A DNA stretch of 64,000 nt from Paracoccus yeei ATCC BAA-599 (GCF_000622145.1 NZ_JHWH01000019.1:31650-95649), one strand, 5' to 3'. Positions 1-8,786 are shown, counted from the first letter of the stretch. Translations and numbers: made by a program. The notes: generated from the sequence alone by a model not told the origin.

Positions 1-69
1 GCCGCCGCCCGCGCCGGTGCCGATGATGACGACCACGCTGTCGTCGGTCTTGCTGAACGGAGCAGCCAT
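1..69 (-). CDS. GMC-family dehydrogenase large subunit, N-terminus only
   Basis: Only the first 23 codons lie in the window; the gene runs off the left edge. After a short polar start the protein reads VVVIIGTGAGGG, the glycine-rich dinucleotide-binding turn at the start of GMC flavoenzymes such as gluconate 2-dehydrogenase large subunits. A good Shine-Dalgarno (GGGAGG, about 9 bases upstream) supports the ATG at 69. The preceding gene on the same strand encodes a gluconate-dehydrogenase subunit-3-like protein only 15 bases away, which is the usual partner of such a flavoprotein, so a membrane or periplasmic sugar/polyol dehydrogenase is inferred. The substrate cannot be told from this fragment. 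Confidence 0.7.
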   Translation of the reverse strand, partial: MAAPFSKTDDSVVVIIGTGAGGG

Positions 70-84
70 GTTCCCGGTCCTCCC

Positions 85-606
85 TTACAGCCAGGCGATG
101 TCGTTGAAGCCGCGGTCGATATAGCCGCCGTGGCTGAAGCTTTCCCCCTCATAGCCGAACAGCGGCCAGATCTCTTTCTGGTTGTAAAGATCCGTCACCA
201 GCCCGGCGCGCACCGTTCGAAAGAACGCGTCCTTTTCGATGGCGCGCAGCACCGCCACGCGGTCCGCCTCCCAAAGGGCGGCGACATAGCTGGCATGGCC
301 CTGGCCGCGCGCGGCGGCGTCAAGGCTGGCGATCCCCGCCTCGACCATGGGGGCCTTTTCGACGGTGTCATAGCCCTTGACGGCGACGGCATAGCGGTCG
401 TCGGGGATGCGGTCGTGGGGATAGATGTCGCGCGCCATCTGCACCAGCGTCGCCATGGTCTGCGGCTTCACGGCCGTCACCTCAAGCGCCCAGGCCGCCG
501 AGCGGCCCGTGACCCAATGCGTGCCGACAAGAAGGCTGGCCCCCGCCGCCACGCTGTGCGTCAGCAGCGCGCGCCGGGTCAGCCCCGCGCGGTCGATCCT
601 GTTCAT
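85..606 (-). CDS. Gluconate 2-dehydrogenase subunit 3-like protein, Tat-exported
   Basis: 173 residues. The N-terminus (about 1-42) is a twin-arginine signal: RAGLTRRALLTHSVAAGAS followed by a hydrophobic stretch and an AWA cleavage-like site. The mature part contains the MARDIYPHDRIPDD region typical of the small subunit (subunit 3) of FAD-dependent gluconate or related sugar dehydrogenases. In that family the small subunit escorts the folded flavoprotein through the Tat pathway and helps the complex at the membrane. It is followed 15 bases later by the GMC flavoprotein gene, so the two form an operon. Substrate unknown. Confidence 0.75.
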   Translation of the reverse strand: MNRIDRAGLTRRALLTHSVAAGASLLVGTHWVTGRSAAWALEVTAVKPQTMATLVQMARDIYPHDRIPDDRYAVAVKGYDTVEKAPMVEAGIASLDAAARGQGHASYVAALWEADRVAVLRAIEKDAFFRTVRAGLVTDLYNQKEIWPLFGYEGESFSHGGYIDRGFNDIAWL

Positions 607-643
607 TCTGTCCTCCCTTGGTCAGGCCCCCTCCCCGGGGCCT

Positions 644-1039
644 TCAGCGATAGCGGCCCTGCCGCTGCAGCACCTCGATCTGATAGCCGTCCGGGTCGGC
701 GATGAAGAAGAAGCGCGCGATCACCTCGCCCCCCGGGGCAAAGTCGACCAGCTTGCGCGGCGCGAAGCCGGCTTCCGTCAGGCGCGCGTGTTCGGCGGCC
801 AGGTCGTCGACCACGAAGGCCAGGTGGCCATAGCCGTCGCCCAGGTCATAGGGCCGCTCGCGGTCCTTGTTGACGGTCAGCTCCAGTTCGAAATCGGCCT
901 CGGCATTGCGCAGATAGAGCAGGGTGAAGCCCTCGAAGTCCAGCCGCGTGTCCACCTTGAGCCCGAAGGCGCGGTCGTAGAAATCCACCGAGCGCCCTTC
1001 GTCCAGCACCCGGATCATCGAATGGATTGCCTTGGCCAT
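644..1039 (-). CDS. Glyoxalase I-like VOC-family enzyme
   Basis: 131 residues, the usual size of bacterial lactoylglutathione lyase. The paired beta-alpha-beta-beta-beta modules of the vicinal-oxygen-chelate fold are visible, and the four expected metal ligands can be placed at His6, Glu53, His72 and Glu122 (the last within DPDGYQIEVLQ). The predicted reaction is isomerisation of the methylglyoxal-glutathione hemithioacetal to lactoylglutathione in the cytoplasm. It lies 37 bases upstream of the Tat-exported dehydrogenase subunit gene on the same strand and may be co-transcribed with it. A related VOC enzyme with another substrate cannot be excluded, though the ligand set favours glyoxalase I. 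Confidence 0.75.
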   Translation of the reverse strand: MAKAIHSMIRVLDEGRSVDFYDRAFGLKVDTRLDFEGFTLLYLRNAEADFELELTVNKDRERPYDLGDGYGHLAFVVDDLAAEHARLTEAGFAPRKLVDFAPGGEVIARFFFIADPDGYQIEVLQRQGRYR

Positions 1040-1100
1040 CGCGCCGTTCCCGTCCCGTCCCCTGTCTGTCCTGATGGTACGGACATTCGGGCGCGGGCGG

Positions 1101-1118
1101 GTAGTAGCAGGGTACTAC
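1101..1118. promoter_or_regulatory. Short perfect inverted repeat upstream of the glyoxalase gene
   Basis: GTAGTA and TACTAC form perfect 6-base arms around a 6-base loop, lying between the end of the ribbon-helix-helix gene and the glyoxalase start. It has no run of T after it on either strand, so it is more like a protein-binding site than a terminator. Function is a guess. Confidence 0.25.
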
Positions 1119-1134
1119 AGGCGGTTCCGGGGCG

Positions 1135-1425
1135 CTATTCGGCCGCCGCCGCGAAGGCGGCGTCCCGGCCGTGCTGGGCCTCGATCAGGCAGGCGCAGCG
1201 CAGAAGCGAGGCGAAGTTCCGAGTCTCGCTTTGCAGTTCCTGCACCTCGTCGTAAAGCCGCGAGATGAAGGCCGGCGTCGTCATCCCCTCGCGCGCGGCC
1301 ATGCCGTCGAGGATGCGCCAGAAGCCGCGCTCCAGCCGGATGCTGGTCGAATGGCCGCTGAGCCGAAGGCGACGGGTAACGGGTTCGTAGCTTTCAGGAC
1401 GCTGGCTGGCATAGACTTGACACAT
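1135..1425 (-). CDS. Ribbon-helix-helix domain protein
   Basis: 96 residues from the ATG at 1425, chosen because a GAGGA ribosome-binding site lies 6-7 bases upstream; a longer reading from 1509 adds a low-complexity, non-conserved N-terminus. The sequence contains the signature STSIRLERGFWRILDGMAA followed by TTPAFISRLYDEV, matching the small alphaproteobacterial proteins with an Arc-like ribbon-helix-helix fold (the RHH_4 group). Such proteins usually bind DNA as dimers, and the basic first strand fits this. No target is known; the nearby inverted repeat at 1101-1118 is one candidate. The Ala-rich tail (AAFAAAAE) is unremarkable. Confidence 0.7.
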   Translation of the reverse strand: MCQVYASQRPESYEPVTRRLRLSGHSTSIRLERGFWRILDGMAAREGMTTPAFISRLYDEVQELQSETRNFASLLRCACLIEAQHGRDAAFAAAAE

Positions 1426-1765
1426 AGGGTCCTCTTTGCTTGCTCCGACCCCGGCTGTCGCGACGCCGGGGCCTTGCCTGAATTTGGTGCAGTTGCGCCA
1501 GGGGAGCAATGGCCGACGGCGGCAAATTGCGCCGCCGGCCCGAACCGAAGGGCAGGCGATCGGCGCCGTGCGGGGACGCCCGACAGCGCCCGGTCAGGGA
1601 CCACGGCCACATGGACCGTCGCGCGGCGCCGTGCCGCCGTGGATCTGGTGGCGGCAGCTGGTGCCGCTGGCGACGATCAGATTGTCGGCGCTGTTGCGGC
1701 GGGGGGATCAAGGCCCCGGTTCCGCCTCCGGCGGGGATATTTGAGCAAGAAAGAAGCCGGGGTGC
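1426..1765. other. Non-coding stretch between purU and the RHH gene
   Basis: No convincing gene is visible. The left side holds the RHH gene promoter region. The right side, about 1724-1756, carries a CCTCCGGCGGGG block running into ATATTTGAGCAAGAA, a sequence I recognise as recurrent near gene ends in Rhodobacteraceae; it forms the tail of the purU terminator. The middle part (about 1500-1700) is GC-rich without recognisable features. Confidence 0.45.
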
Positions 1766-1787
1766 GGGGCGGCTCGGTGGCCGCCCC
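1766..1787 (-). terminator. Hairpin terminator after purU
   Basis: GGGGCGGC and GCCGCCCC form a perfect 8-base stem with a 6-base loop, starting 9 bases past the purU stop codon. Read on the minus strand it is soon followed by the T-rich CTTCTTTCTTGC. On the plus strand CCCTTCCTTTT follows, so it could work both ways. Confidence 0.55.
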
Positions 1788-1796
1788 CCTTCCTTT

Positions 1797-2681
1797 TCAG
1801 CCCATGCGCTCGGAGGCGTAGCTTCCCGGCGATGCGGGGAAGACGACGGTCTTGTTGCCGTTCAGGAACACGCGGCGGTGGATGTGGGCGTGGATGGCAC
1901 GCGCCAGCACCTGGCTTTCCACGTCGCGGCCAAGGCTCACGTAATCCTCGGGCGACTGGGCGTGGGTCACGCGGATGGTGTCCTGCTCGATGATCGGGCC
2001 CTCGTCCAGGTCGGCGGTCACATAGTGGCTGGTCGCCCCGATCAGCTTCACGCCGCGCTCGAAGGCCTGCTTGTAGGGGTTGGCGCCCTTGAAGGACGGC
2101 AGGAACGAATGGTGGATGTTGATGATGCGGCCCGACATCTTCTGGCACATCGCGTCCGACAGGACCTGCATGTAGCGCGCCAGCACGATCAGCTCGGCCC
2201 CGGTCTCCTCGACCACCGCCAGGATGCGCGCCTCGGCCTCGGGCTTGTTCTCCTTCGTCACCCGGATCATGTGGAACGGGATGTCGTGGTTCACCACCAC
2301 CTTCTGATAGTCCATGTGGTTCGAGATCACCGCCACGATCTCGATCGGCAGCGCGCCGATGCGCCAGCGGTAGAGAAGGTCGTTCAGGCAATGGCCGAAG
2401 CGCGAGACCATGATCACGACCTTCATCTTCTCGGCCTCGTCGTGGAAGGCATAGTCCATGCCGAAGGCCTGCGCCGCGGGCGCCAGGCTTTGCTGCAGCG
2501 CCGCAAGCCCGGTGCCCTCTTCGGAGACAAAGCTCACGCGCATGAAGAAGCGGCCGGTCTCGACATCGTCGAACTGGCTCGAATCGACGATGTTGCAGCC
2601 CTGCTCGGCCAGCGCGGTCGAGATCGCGGCCACGATCCCCCGGGTCGAGGGGCAGGTGACGGTCAGGCAATACTTGGTCAT
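1797..2681 (-). CDS. purU: Formyltetrahydrofolate deformylase
   Basis: 294 residues. An N-terminal ACT domain (about 4-80) is followed by a formyltransferase-type hydrolase domain (about 90-290). The active-site region INIHHSFLPSFKG and the later DLDEGPII are present, as in PurU, which hydrolyses 10-formyl-tetrahydrofolate to formate and tetrahydrofolate. The ATG at 2681 matches the family start (MTKYCLTVTCPSTRG); the longer frame upstream is not conserved. The gene follows folD by about 120 bases and the dehydrogenase subunit genes before it. In methylamine degraders this pair disposes of the one-carbon units released by N-demethylation, which is the likely role here, rather than purine balance alone. 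Confidence 0.93.
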   Translation of the reverse strand: MTKYCLTVTCPSTRGIVAAISTALAEQGCNIVDSSQFDDVETGRFFMRVSFVSEEGTGLAALQQSLAPAAQAFGMDYAFHDEAEKMKVVIMVSRFGHCLNDLLYRWRIGALPIEIVAVISNHMDYQKVVVNHDIPFHMIRVTKENKPEAEARILAVVEETGAELIVLARYMQVLSDAMCQKMSGRIINIHHSFLPSFKGANPYKQAFERGVKLIGATSHYVTADLDEGPIIEQDTIRVTHAQSPEDYVSLGRDVESQVLARAIHAHIHRRVFLNGNKTVVFPASPGSYASERMG

Positions 2682-2741
2682 CGGGCTCTCTCCACTGTCA
2701 TGTCGCCGCGGCACGCGCCGGGCCCGGCTTTCACTGTTTGT

Positions 2742-2804
2742 CAAATACCCCGGGGGGACGCCCGGCACGGGCGTGGGGGCAGCGCCCCCGCCCCCGCCGC
2801 AGGC
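2742..2804 (-). other. GC-rich palindromic spacer between folD and purU
   Basis: The stretch holds CAAATACCCC, the reverse-oriented version of the Rhodobacteraceae terminator-associated motif seen at 1724-1756, next to GGGGGC and GCCCCC arms around AGC (GTGGGGGCAGCGCCCCCGC). It lies between two genes of one operon and may cause partial termination or RNA processing. Confidence 0.35.
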
Positions 2805-3692
2805 TCACGCGGCCCCGGTCAGATCGGGCTCGGCCAGCCCGTTCGCCCGGCAGCAGGCGGTCAGCGTGTTGGCCAGCAGGCAGGCGATGGTCATCGGCCC
2901 GACGCCTCCCGGCACCGGGGTGATGGCGCCGGCGACCCGGGCCGCGCTGTCGAAATCCACGTCGCCGACCAGCCGGGTGCGGCCGTCCTCCTCGATGCGG
3001 TTGATGCCGACGTCGATCACCGTGGCCCCACGCTTGATCCAGTCGCCCCGGATCATCCGCGGCCGGCCGACGGCGGCGACCAGGATGTCGGCGCCGCGGC
3101 AGACGGCCGCCAGGTCGCGGGTGCGCGAATGGGCGATGGTCACCGTGCAGTTCTCGGCCAGCAGAAGCTGCGCCATCGGCTTGCCGACGATGTTCGAGCG
3201 CCCGACCACGACCGCGTTCAGCCCGGAAAGATCGCCCAGCCGGTCCTTGAGCAGCATGATGCAGCCCAGGGGCGTGCAGGGCACCATCGCCCTTTGCCCG
3301 GTGCCCAGGAGGCCCACGTTGCCGATGGTGAACCCGTCCACGTCCTTGGCGGGGTCGATGGCGTTGATCACCGCCTCGGCGTCCATGTGCCCGGGCAGCG
3401 GCAGCTGCACCAGGATGCCGTGCACCGCCGGGTCATGGTTCAGCGTCTCGATCAGCGCCAGCAGATCCGCCTGCGCCGTCTCGGCCGGCAGCCTGTGCTC
3501 CCACGAGGCCATGCCCGCCTCGCGCGTCTGGACGCCCTTGTTCCTGACATAGACCGCCGAAGCCGGGTCCTCGCCCACCAGCACCACCGCCAACCCCGGC
3601 ACGATCCCCCGCGCCGCAAGCCCCGAAACCGCATCGGCAACCCGACCCCGCAAACCCAACGCAAAGGACTTCCCGTCGATGATCTTGCTCAT
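2805..3692 (-). CDS. folD: Bifunctional methylene-THF dehydrogenase / methenyl-THF cyclohydrolase
   Basis: 295 residues, full length for FolD. Visible signatures are YVRNK with the catalytic lysine, KDVDGF, PCTPLGC, the cofactor-binding [16 protein letters not shown], and [14 protein letters not shown] near the end. FolD oxidises 5,10-methylene-THF with NADP and opens the ring to 10-formyl-THF in the cytoplasm. Its start codon overlaps the stop of the preceding sarcosine-oxidase-gamma-like gene (ATGA), so it is translationally coupled to an enzyme complex that produces methylene-THF. The step order mgd complex, FolD, PurU is laid out directly in the gene order. Confidence 0.95.
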   Translation of the reverse strand: MSKIIDGKSFALGLRGRVADAVSGLAARGIVPGLAVVLVGEDPASAVYVRNKGVQTREAGMASWEHRLPAETAQADLLALIETLNHDPAVHGILVQLPLPGHMDAEAVINAIDPAKDVDGFTIGNVGLLGTGQRAMVPCTPLGCIMLLKDRLGDLSGLNAVVVGRSNIVGKPMAQLLLAENCTVTIAHSRTRDLAAVCRGADILVAAVGRPRMIRGDWIKRGATVIDVGINRIEEDGRTRLVGDVDFDSAARVAGAITPVPGGVGPMTIACLLANTLTACCRANGLAEPDLTGAA

Positions 3693-4252
3693 GCCCGGGT
3701 CTCCTGCTGTTCGGCAGCGTCGAGAAGCGCGTGCCAGATGGTGCCGGCGGCCGAGCGCATGCCCAGCACCGCCAGCCGGTCCGCGGCGCGGCGGATGACG
3801 AAGACGCTCATGTGGTGAAAGCCGCAGCGGGTGGCCGAGCCGGGGCCGAAGCGGGCCGGATCGACATTCACCAGCTTTTCCATCAGCGCGACCAGCACCG
3901 GCTCGGGCGCGGTGATCTCGAAAGCGGCGAAACCGTCGGTCTGCTCGGTCACCGAGACGCCGGGGCCGGCGAGCCCGGCCGCGACATCCGAAGCCGCCCG
4001 GCCGGGGAATTCGACCATCCACTGGTCGGGCCCGGTCCAGAAGGCGGCGATGCCTTCGCCTTCGGCCCAGCCGCCGGGGCCGGGCAGGGCGAAGCCCAGC
4101 CCGGGCACCGCGCCGCCCCGGCGCAGGGCCAGCGAGGCGAGGCCAAGCTCGGCATTTTCGGACAGGGTCACCGCGCCGATGGTGCGGCTTTGCGGCACGG
4201 CGGCGCCCAGGGCGCAGATCGGCGTCAGATCAGTCTTGACGGGCTCAGTCAC
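3689..4252 (-). CDS. mgdD: N-methylglutamate dehydrogenase / sarcosine oxidase gamma-type subunit
   Basis: 187 residues from a GTG at 4252. That start is preferred because a perfect AAGGAGG lies 8 bases upstream and the codon overlaps the 3' end of the alpha-subunit gene. The sequence resembles the gamma subunit of heterotetrameric sarcosine oxidases (a distant aminomethyltransferase-like fold): [13 protein letters not shown] near the middle and [19 protein letters not shown] near the C-terminus. It is a structural subunit without its own cofactor. The assignment to N-methylglutamate dehydrogenase rather than sarcosine oxidase rests on the co-occurrence of gmaS and mgsABC in the window. Confidence 0.8.
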   Translation of the reverse strand: MTEPVKTDLTPICALGAAVPQSRTIGAVTLSENAELGLASLALRRGGAVPGLGFALPGPGGWAEGEGIAAFWTGPDQWMVEFPGRAASDVAAGLAGPGVSVTEQTDGFAAFEITAPEPVLVALMEKLVNVDPARFGPGSATRCGFHHMSVFVIRRAADRLAVLGMRSAAGTIWHALLDAAEQQETRA

Positions 4253-7175
4253 GGACGCGGCCTCCTTCGGGGTCAACGAAATGGGCCGAGACCACGCGCA
4301 GACGCACGGACTGGCCTTGCAGCGGGTTGGCGGCGACCACCACCTCGCCCTTGCGGCTGTCGCCATTCACCAGATAGCCCAGCCCGATGGCGCTGCCGAC
4401 ATGCGGCGAATAGCAGGCCGAGGTGATCCAGCCCTGGTCGTTCGCAGTATCCTGCGCCGCGCCTTCGGCGAAAAGATGCGCCCCGGCCATGACCGGATCG
4501 GCAGGATCGACGGGCTGGAACCCGACCAGCACGCGGCGGTCGGCGACCAGCCCCTCGCGCCGCGACAGCGCCGCGCCGATCGAGTCCTTCCTGGTCGAGA
4601 CCATCTTGCCCATGCCCAGCATCTGCGCCGTGGTCTGGCCGTTCAGCTCATTGCCGGCGGCATGGCCCTTTTCGATGCGCAGGACGCCCAGCGTCTCGGT
4701 GCCATAGGGGGTGGCGCCCAGGTCGGCGCCGACCTGCATCATCCGCGCCATCAGCGCATTGCCATAGCGCGCCGGCACCGCGATCTCATAGGCCAATTCG
4801 CCCGAGAAGCTGATACGGAACAGCCGCGCCCGAAGGCCGCCGCAGACCGTCAGGTTGGCGCAGGCCATGAAGGGGAAGCCCTCGTTCGAGATGTCGAACC
4901 CGTCCACCACCCGCTCCAGCAGCTTGCGGGCATGGGGGCCGGCGACCGACATCTGCGCCCAGGCATCGGTGGTCGAGATCAGCTGCACGTCGAGTTCCGG
5001 CCACAGGCATTGCCGGCAGAACTCCATGTGCTTGTAGATCGTGCCGGCATTGGCCGTGGTCGTGGTCACGACATACTGGTCCTCGGCCAGCCGGGCGCAG
5101 GTGCCGTCGTCCCAGGCAAAGCCGTCCTCGCGCAGCATCAGCCCATAGCGGACCATGCCGACTTTCAGCGATTTCATGGCATTGGCATAGACCCGGTCCA
5201 GGAACTCGCCGGCGTCAGTGCCCTGCACGTCGACCTTGCCCAGCGTGGTCACGTCGCAGATACCGACGCCCGCGCGGGTGGCCAGGACCTCGCGGTCCAC
5301 GGTCTGGCGCCAGGTGGTTTCGCCCTTGCGGGGGAAATACTGCGCCCGCATCCATTGCCCGACCTCGACGAAGACCGCGCCCTGCGATTTCGCCCATTCA
5401 TGCGTCGGCGTCAGCCGGCGCGGGCGGAAATGCACGCCGGTGTCGCCGCCGCCCAGCACCGACATGGACACCGGCGTATAGGGCGGGCGGAAGATCGTCG
5501 TGCCGGTCTGGCCCAACGACTGGCCCGTCAGTTCCGCCATCACCGCGATCGCAGTGACGTTCGAGGTCTTGCCCTGGTCGGTTGCCATGCCCAGCGTGGT
5601 CCAGCGCTTCAGGTGCTCGACCGGGCGCATGTTTTCCACATAGGCCAGCTTCACGTCCTTGACGGTGACGTCGTTCTGGAAATCGACCCAGGCGCGGCCC
5701 TTGCCGGGGACGTGCCACAGCGGCCTGAGGTTCAGTGCCTCGTCCTCGGCGCGGGGCAGGTCGGGCAGATGCGCGCCGATGCCGATATCGGCCAGCGCGG
5801 CGAGCGCCGCCTGCGCGCCCGAGGCTAGCGCCTGCGCGGTCGAGCCCTTGCCGGCGGCGGCGCCGGCGATGCTGAGGCCCGCAACATTGCCGTCCTCGGC
5901 CAGGAAGGCTTGCGCGGCCTCGTTCCAGACCGGTCGCCCGCGATGGTGCGAGGCGATATGCAGGTTCGGGTTCCAGCCGCCCGAGACGCCGAGCGCGCCG
6001 CAGTCGATCCATTCCGCGCGGCCGTTCTGCGTCACCTCGACCTTGCTCAGGCCCAGCCGGCCCTTGCTGTCGGTGACCATGCCGCCGGCAATGGTGCGCC
6101 AGCTGCCGCGCGCGGGCGCGTCGGGGCGACTGTCGACAACGGCGGCGATCTCGACCCCCTTGGCGGCCAGGTCGGCGGCGGTGCGGTGGCCGTCGTCGTT
6201 GTTGGTGAAGATCGCGACCCGCTTGGCCGGGCTGACCGCCCAGCGGTTGGCATAGGCCCGCATCGCGCCCGCCATCATCACCCCCGGCCGGTCGTTGTTG
6301 GCGAAGGGAATATGACGCTCGGTCGCGCCGGCGGCCAGGATCGCGCGCTTGGCGGTGATGCGCCACAGCGATTGGCGCACGCGCTTGCCGGGCGTCGGCA
6401 GGTGGTCCGAGACACGTTCCACAGCGCCATAGATGCCATGGTCGAAGGCGCCCCAGACCGTGGTGCGGCGCATGACGCGCAGGTTCGGCAGGCTGGCGAA
6501 TTCGGCCTCGAGTTCGGCGATCCATTCGGTCGCCGGCCGGTCCAGCGGCGCGCGTTCGGCAAGCAAGCGGCCGCCCAGGCGGAAGTCCTCGTCGGCCAGG
6601 ATCACCCGTGCGCCGGTCCGCGCCGCGGTCAGCGCCGCCGCAAGCCCCGCCGCGCCGCCGCCGATGACCAGCAGGTCGCAATGCAGGAAGCCCGAGTCAT
6701 AGCTGTCCGGGTCGGCCTGCATCGACAGGCTGCCGAGGCCCGCCGCGCGACGGATCATCGGCTCATAAAGCTTTTCCCAGAACGCCTTGGGCCACATGAA
6801 GGTCTTGTAATAGAAGCCCGCCGCGAAAAAGGGCGACATCAGGTCGTTCACCGCCAGCAGATCGAAGCTCAGCGAGCCGACATGGTTCTGGCTGCGGGCG
6901 TCCAGCCCCTCGAACAGCTCGGCCACGGTGGCGCGGGTGTTCGGCTCTTGCCGGTTGCCCTGGCGCAGTTCCACCAGCGCGTTCGGTTCCTCGGAGCCGG
7001 CGGTAAAGACGCCGCGCGGGCGGTGATACTTGAAGCCGCGGCCCATCAGCCGCACGTCGTTGGCAAGCAGTGCCGAGGCCAGCGTGTCGCCGGCGTGCCC
7101 GGTATAGGACTTGCCGTCGAAGGTGAAATTCAGGCTGCGGTTGCGGTCGATCAGACCGCCGGACAGACGGGTCAT
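4245..7175 (-). CDS. mgdC: N-methylglutamate dehydrogenase / sarcosine oxidase alpha-type subunit
   Basis: 976 residues, the expected size. The N-terminal 100 residues form the small ferredoxin-like domain (SYTGHAGDTLASALLAN). A Rossmann FAD/NAD-type domain follows with LLVIGGGAAGLAAALTAART near residue 170 and AILAAGATERHIPFAN. The C-terminal third is an aminomethyltransferase-like (GcvT) domain that binds tetrahydrofolate and captures the methyl carbon as 5,10-methylene-THF. With the beta-like subunit it would oxidise N-methylglutamate (or sarcosine) to glutamate (or glycine). Its start lies within the stop region of the small subunit gene (4-base overlap), so the four subunits are one translational unit. 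Confidence 0.88.
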   Translation of the reverse strand: MTRLSGGLIDRNRSLNFTFDGKSYTGHAGDTLASALLANDVRLMGRGFKYHRPRGVFTAGSEEPNALVELRQGNRQEPNTRATVAELFEGLDARSQNHVGSLSFDLLAVNDLMSPFFAAGFYYKTFMWPKAFWEKLYEPMIRRAAGLGSLSMQADPDSYDSGFLHCDLLVIGGGAAGLAAALTAARTGARVILADEDFRLGGRLLAERAPLDRPATEWIAELEAEFASLPNLRVMRRTTVWGAFDHGIYGAVERVSDHLPTPGKRVRQSLWRITAKRAILAAGATERHIPFANNDRPGVMMAGAMRAYANRWAVSPAKRVAIFTNNDDGHRTAADLAAKGVEIAAVVDSRPDAPARGSWRTIAGGMVTDSKGRLGLSKVEVTQNGRAEWIDCGALGVSGGWNPNLHIASHHRGRPVWNEAAQAFLAEDGNVAGLSIAGAAAGKGSTAQALASGAQAALAALADIGIGAHLPDLPRAEDEALNLRPLWHVPGKGRAWVDFQNDVTVKDVKLAYVENMRPVEHLKRWTTLGMATDQGKTSNVTAIAVMAELTGQSLGQTGTTIFRPPYTPVSMSVLGGGDTGVHFRPRRLTPTHEWAKSQGAVFVEVGQWMRAQYFPRKGETTWRQTVDREVLATRAGVGICDVTTLGKVDVQGTDAGEFLDRVYANAMKSLKVGMVRYGLMLREDGFAWDDGTCARLAEDQYVVTTTTANAGTIYKHMEFCRQCLWPELDVQLISTTDAWAQMSVAGPHARKLLERVVDGFDISNEGFPFMACANLTVCGGLRARLFRISFSGELAYEIAVPARYGNALMARMMQVGADLGATPYGTETLGVLRIEKGHAAGNELNGQTTAQMLGMGKMVSTRKDSIGAALSRREGLVADRRVLVGFQPVDPADPVMAGAHLFAEGAAQDTANDQGWITSACYSPHVGSAIGLGYLVNGDSRKGEVVVAANPLQGQSVRLRVVSAHFVDPEGGRVRD

Positions 7176-7465
7176 GCCGCACCGCCTTTCAGCATCGCCA
7201 GCTTGACGTCGCGGGCAAGCTCGGCGCCCAGGATCTCATGCGTGACGGTGTTGCGGGTGACGACCAGCCAGCTGCGGTCGCCCTGCTCGTGGAACCACAG
7301 CTCGCGGTGGACGCCGGCCGGGTTGTCGCGCAGGTGCTGGTATTCATAGAAGCGCTGCGGCGCGTCGGCGGCCATGCCGTCGGGACGCTCCAGTAGGGTG
7401 GCATCGCCGAGATACGAGAACTCTTCCGAGTCGCGCAGGCCAAGCAGGGGATGGGGGATCAGCAT
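7172..7465 (-). CDS. mgdB: N-methylglutamate dehydrogenase / sarcosine oxidase delta-type subunit
   Basis: 97 residues from the ATG at 7465, matching family length. The family pattern is clear (EEFSYLGDA, RFYEYQHLRDNPAGVHRELW, TVTHEILGA). In classical sarcosine oxidase delta subunits a zinc ion is held by a CPYCG-like pair near the N-terminus plus a later His and Cys. Here the N-terminal pair is replaced by HPLLG and the later HxxGC by HEQGD, so all zinc cysteines are missing. This departs from textbook SoxD and fits a specialised dehydrogenase such as N-methylglutamate dehydrogenase. Position between beta and alpha genes is the normal order. Confidence 0.8.
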   Translation of the reverse strand: MLIPHPLLGLRDSEEFSYLGDATLLERPDGMAADAPQRFYEYQHLRDNPAGVHRELWFHEQGDRSWLVVTRNTVTHEILGAELARDVKLAMLKGGAA

Positions 7466-7475
7466 CGTTTGGCCC

Positions 7476-8726
7476 TCAGTGCAGATTGGGCGTCGCGCCC
7501 ATGCCTTTTTCGTCGATGGGATAGCCGCGCTCGAACCGGTCCAGGCGATAGGCGCGGGCGGTGTCGTGCGGCGTGTCGGTGGCCAGCAGATGCGCGAAGG
7601 CATAGCCCGAGGCCGGGGTGGCCTTGAAGCCGCCATAGCACCAGCCGGCGTTCAGATAGAGCCCCTCGACCGGCGTCTTGTCGATGATGGGCGAGCCGTC
7701 CATCGACATGTCCATGATGCCGCCCCAGATCCGCAGCAGCCGCGCCCGGCCGATGGCCGGCATCAGCGCCATGCCGCCCTGGGCCACGTCCTCGATCACC
7801 GCCATGTTGCCGCGTTGGGCGTACGAATTGTAGCCGTCGATGTCGCCGCCAAAGACTAACCCGCCTTTGTCGGACTGGCTGACATAGAAATGCCCGGCGC
7901 CGAAGGTGATGACGCCGTCGATCACCGGCTTCAGCCCCTCGGAGACGAAGGCTTGCAGCACATGGCTTTCGATCGGCAGGCGCATTCCGGCCATGGCCAT
8001 GACCCGGCCCGACGAGCCCGCGACCGCCACGCCGACCTTCTTCGCGGCGATATAGCCGCGCGAGGTCTCGACGCCGCGCAGCCTGCCGCCCTCGATGCGG
8101 AAGCCGGTGACTTCGCAGTTCTGGATCAGGTCGACGCCGGCCCGGTCGGCGCCGCGGGCATAGCCCCAGGCGACGCCGTCATGGCGCGCGGTCCCGGCCC
8201 GGCGCTGCAGCAGCCCGCCCTTGATCGGGAAGCGGGCATTGTCGAAGTTCAGCCAGGGATACATGGCGCGCACGCCCTCGCGGTCCAGCAGTTCGGCATC
8301 GGCGCCCGCCAGCAGCATGGCATTGCCGCGCCGGCGATAGGCGTCGCGCTGGCCGTCGCTGTGGATCAGGTTCAGGATCCCGCGCTGGCTGACCATGGCG
8401 TTGAAATTGAATTCCTGTTCAAGCCCTTCCCAAAGCTTCATCGAGAATTCATAGAACGGCTCGTTGCCCGGCAGCAGGTAGTTCGAGCGGATGATCGTGG
8501 TGTTGCGCCCGATGTTGCCCGAGCCCAGCCAGCTTTTCTCGAGCACCGCGATGCGGGCCTGCTTGAAGGTCCTGGCCAGGTAATAGGCGGTTGCCAGTCC
8601 ATGCCCGCCGCCGCCGACGATGATGTAATCGTAGGACGGCTGCGGATCGGGATTGCGCCAGATCGGCTTCCAGCCCTTGTGGCCGGTCAGGGCCTCCTTG
8701 ATGACACGAAATCCCGAATATCTCAC
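7476..8726 (-). CDS. mgdA: N-methylglutamate dehydrogenase / sarcosine oxidase beta-type subunit
   Basis: 416 residues. A short basic N-terminus precedes the FAD-binding motif YIIVGGGGHGLATAYYLA near residue 35, and the DAO-type fold continues with NTTIIRSNYLLPGNEPF and the C-terminal GWCYGGFKATPASG. This subunit carries the catalytic flavin that oxidises the secondary amine. It is first in a tight four-gene operon followed by folD and purU. Since the same window encodes gmaS and mgsABC, which make N-methylglutamate, and no second copy of these four subunits is present, N-methylglutamate is the more likely substrate. Sarcosine, from glycine betaine, remains possible because the divergent regulator resembles GbdR. 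Confidence 0.85.
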   Translation of the reverse strand: MRYSGFRVIKEALTGHKGWKPIWRNPDPQPSYDYIIVGGGGHGLATAYYLARTFKQARIAVLEKSWLGSGNIGRNTTIIRSNYLLPGNEPFYEFSMKLWEGLEQEFNFNAMVSQRGILNLIHSDGQRDAYRRRGNAMLLAGADAELLDREGVRAMYPWLNFDNARFPIKGGLLQRRAGTARHDGVAWGYARGADRAGVDLIQNCEVTGFRIEGGRLRGVETSRGYIAAKKVGVAVAGSSGRVMAMAGMRLPIESHVLQAFVSEGLKPVIDGVITFGAGHFYVSQSDKGGLVFGGDIDGYNSYAQRGNMAVIEDVAQGGMALMPAIGRARLLRIWGGIMDMSMDGSPIIDKTPVEGLYLNAGWCYGGFKATPASGYAFAHLLATDTPHDTARAYRLDRFERGYPIDEKGMGATPNLH

Positions 8727-8786
8727 GGCGCCAGCACTCCGATTCGCCTTTCTTCGCAGGAAAGATACGCAAGATTTCGGGTGTCA

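Noticed and set aside
4245..8726. Plain sarcosine oxidase assignment for the four subunit genes
   Set aside because: Not excluded, but the missing zinc cysteines in the small subunit and the gmaS/mgsABC genes in the same window make N-methylglutamate dehydrogenase the better call.
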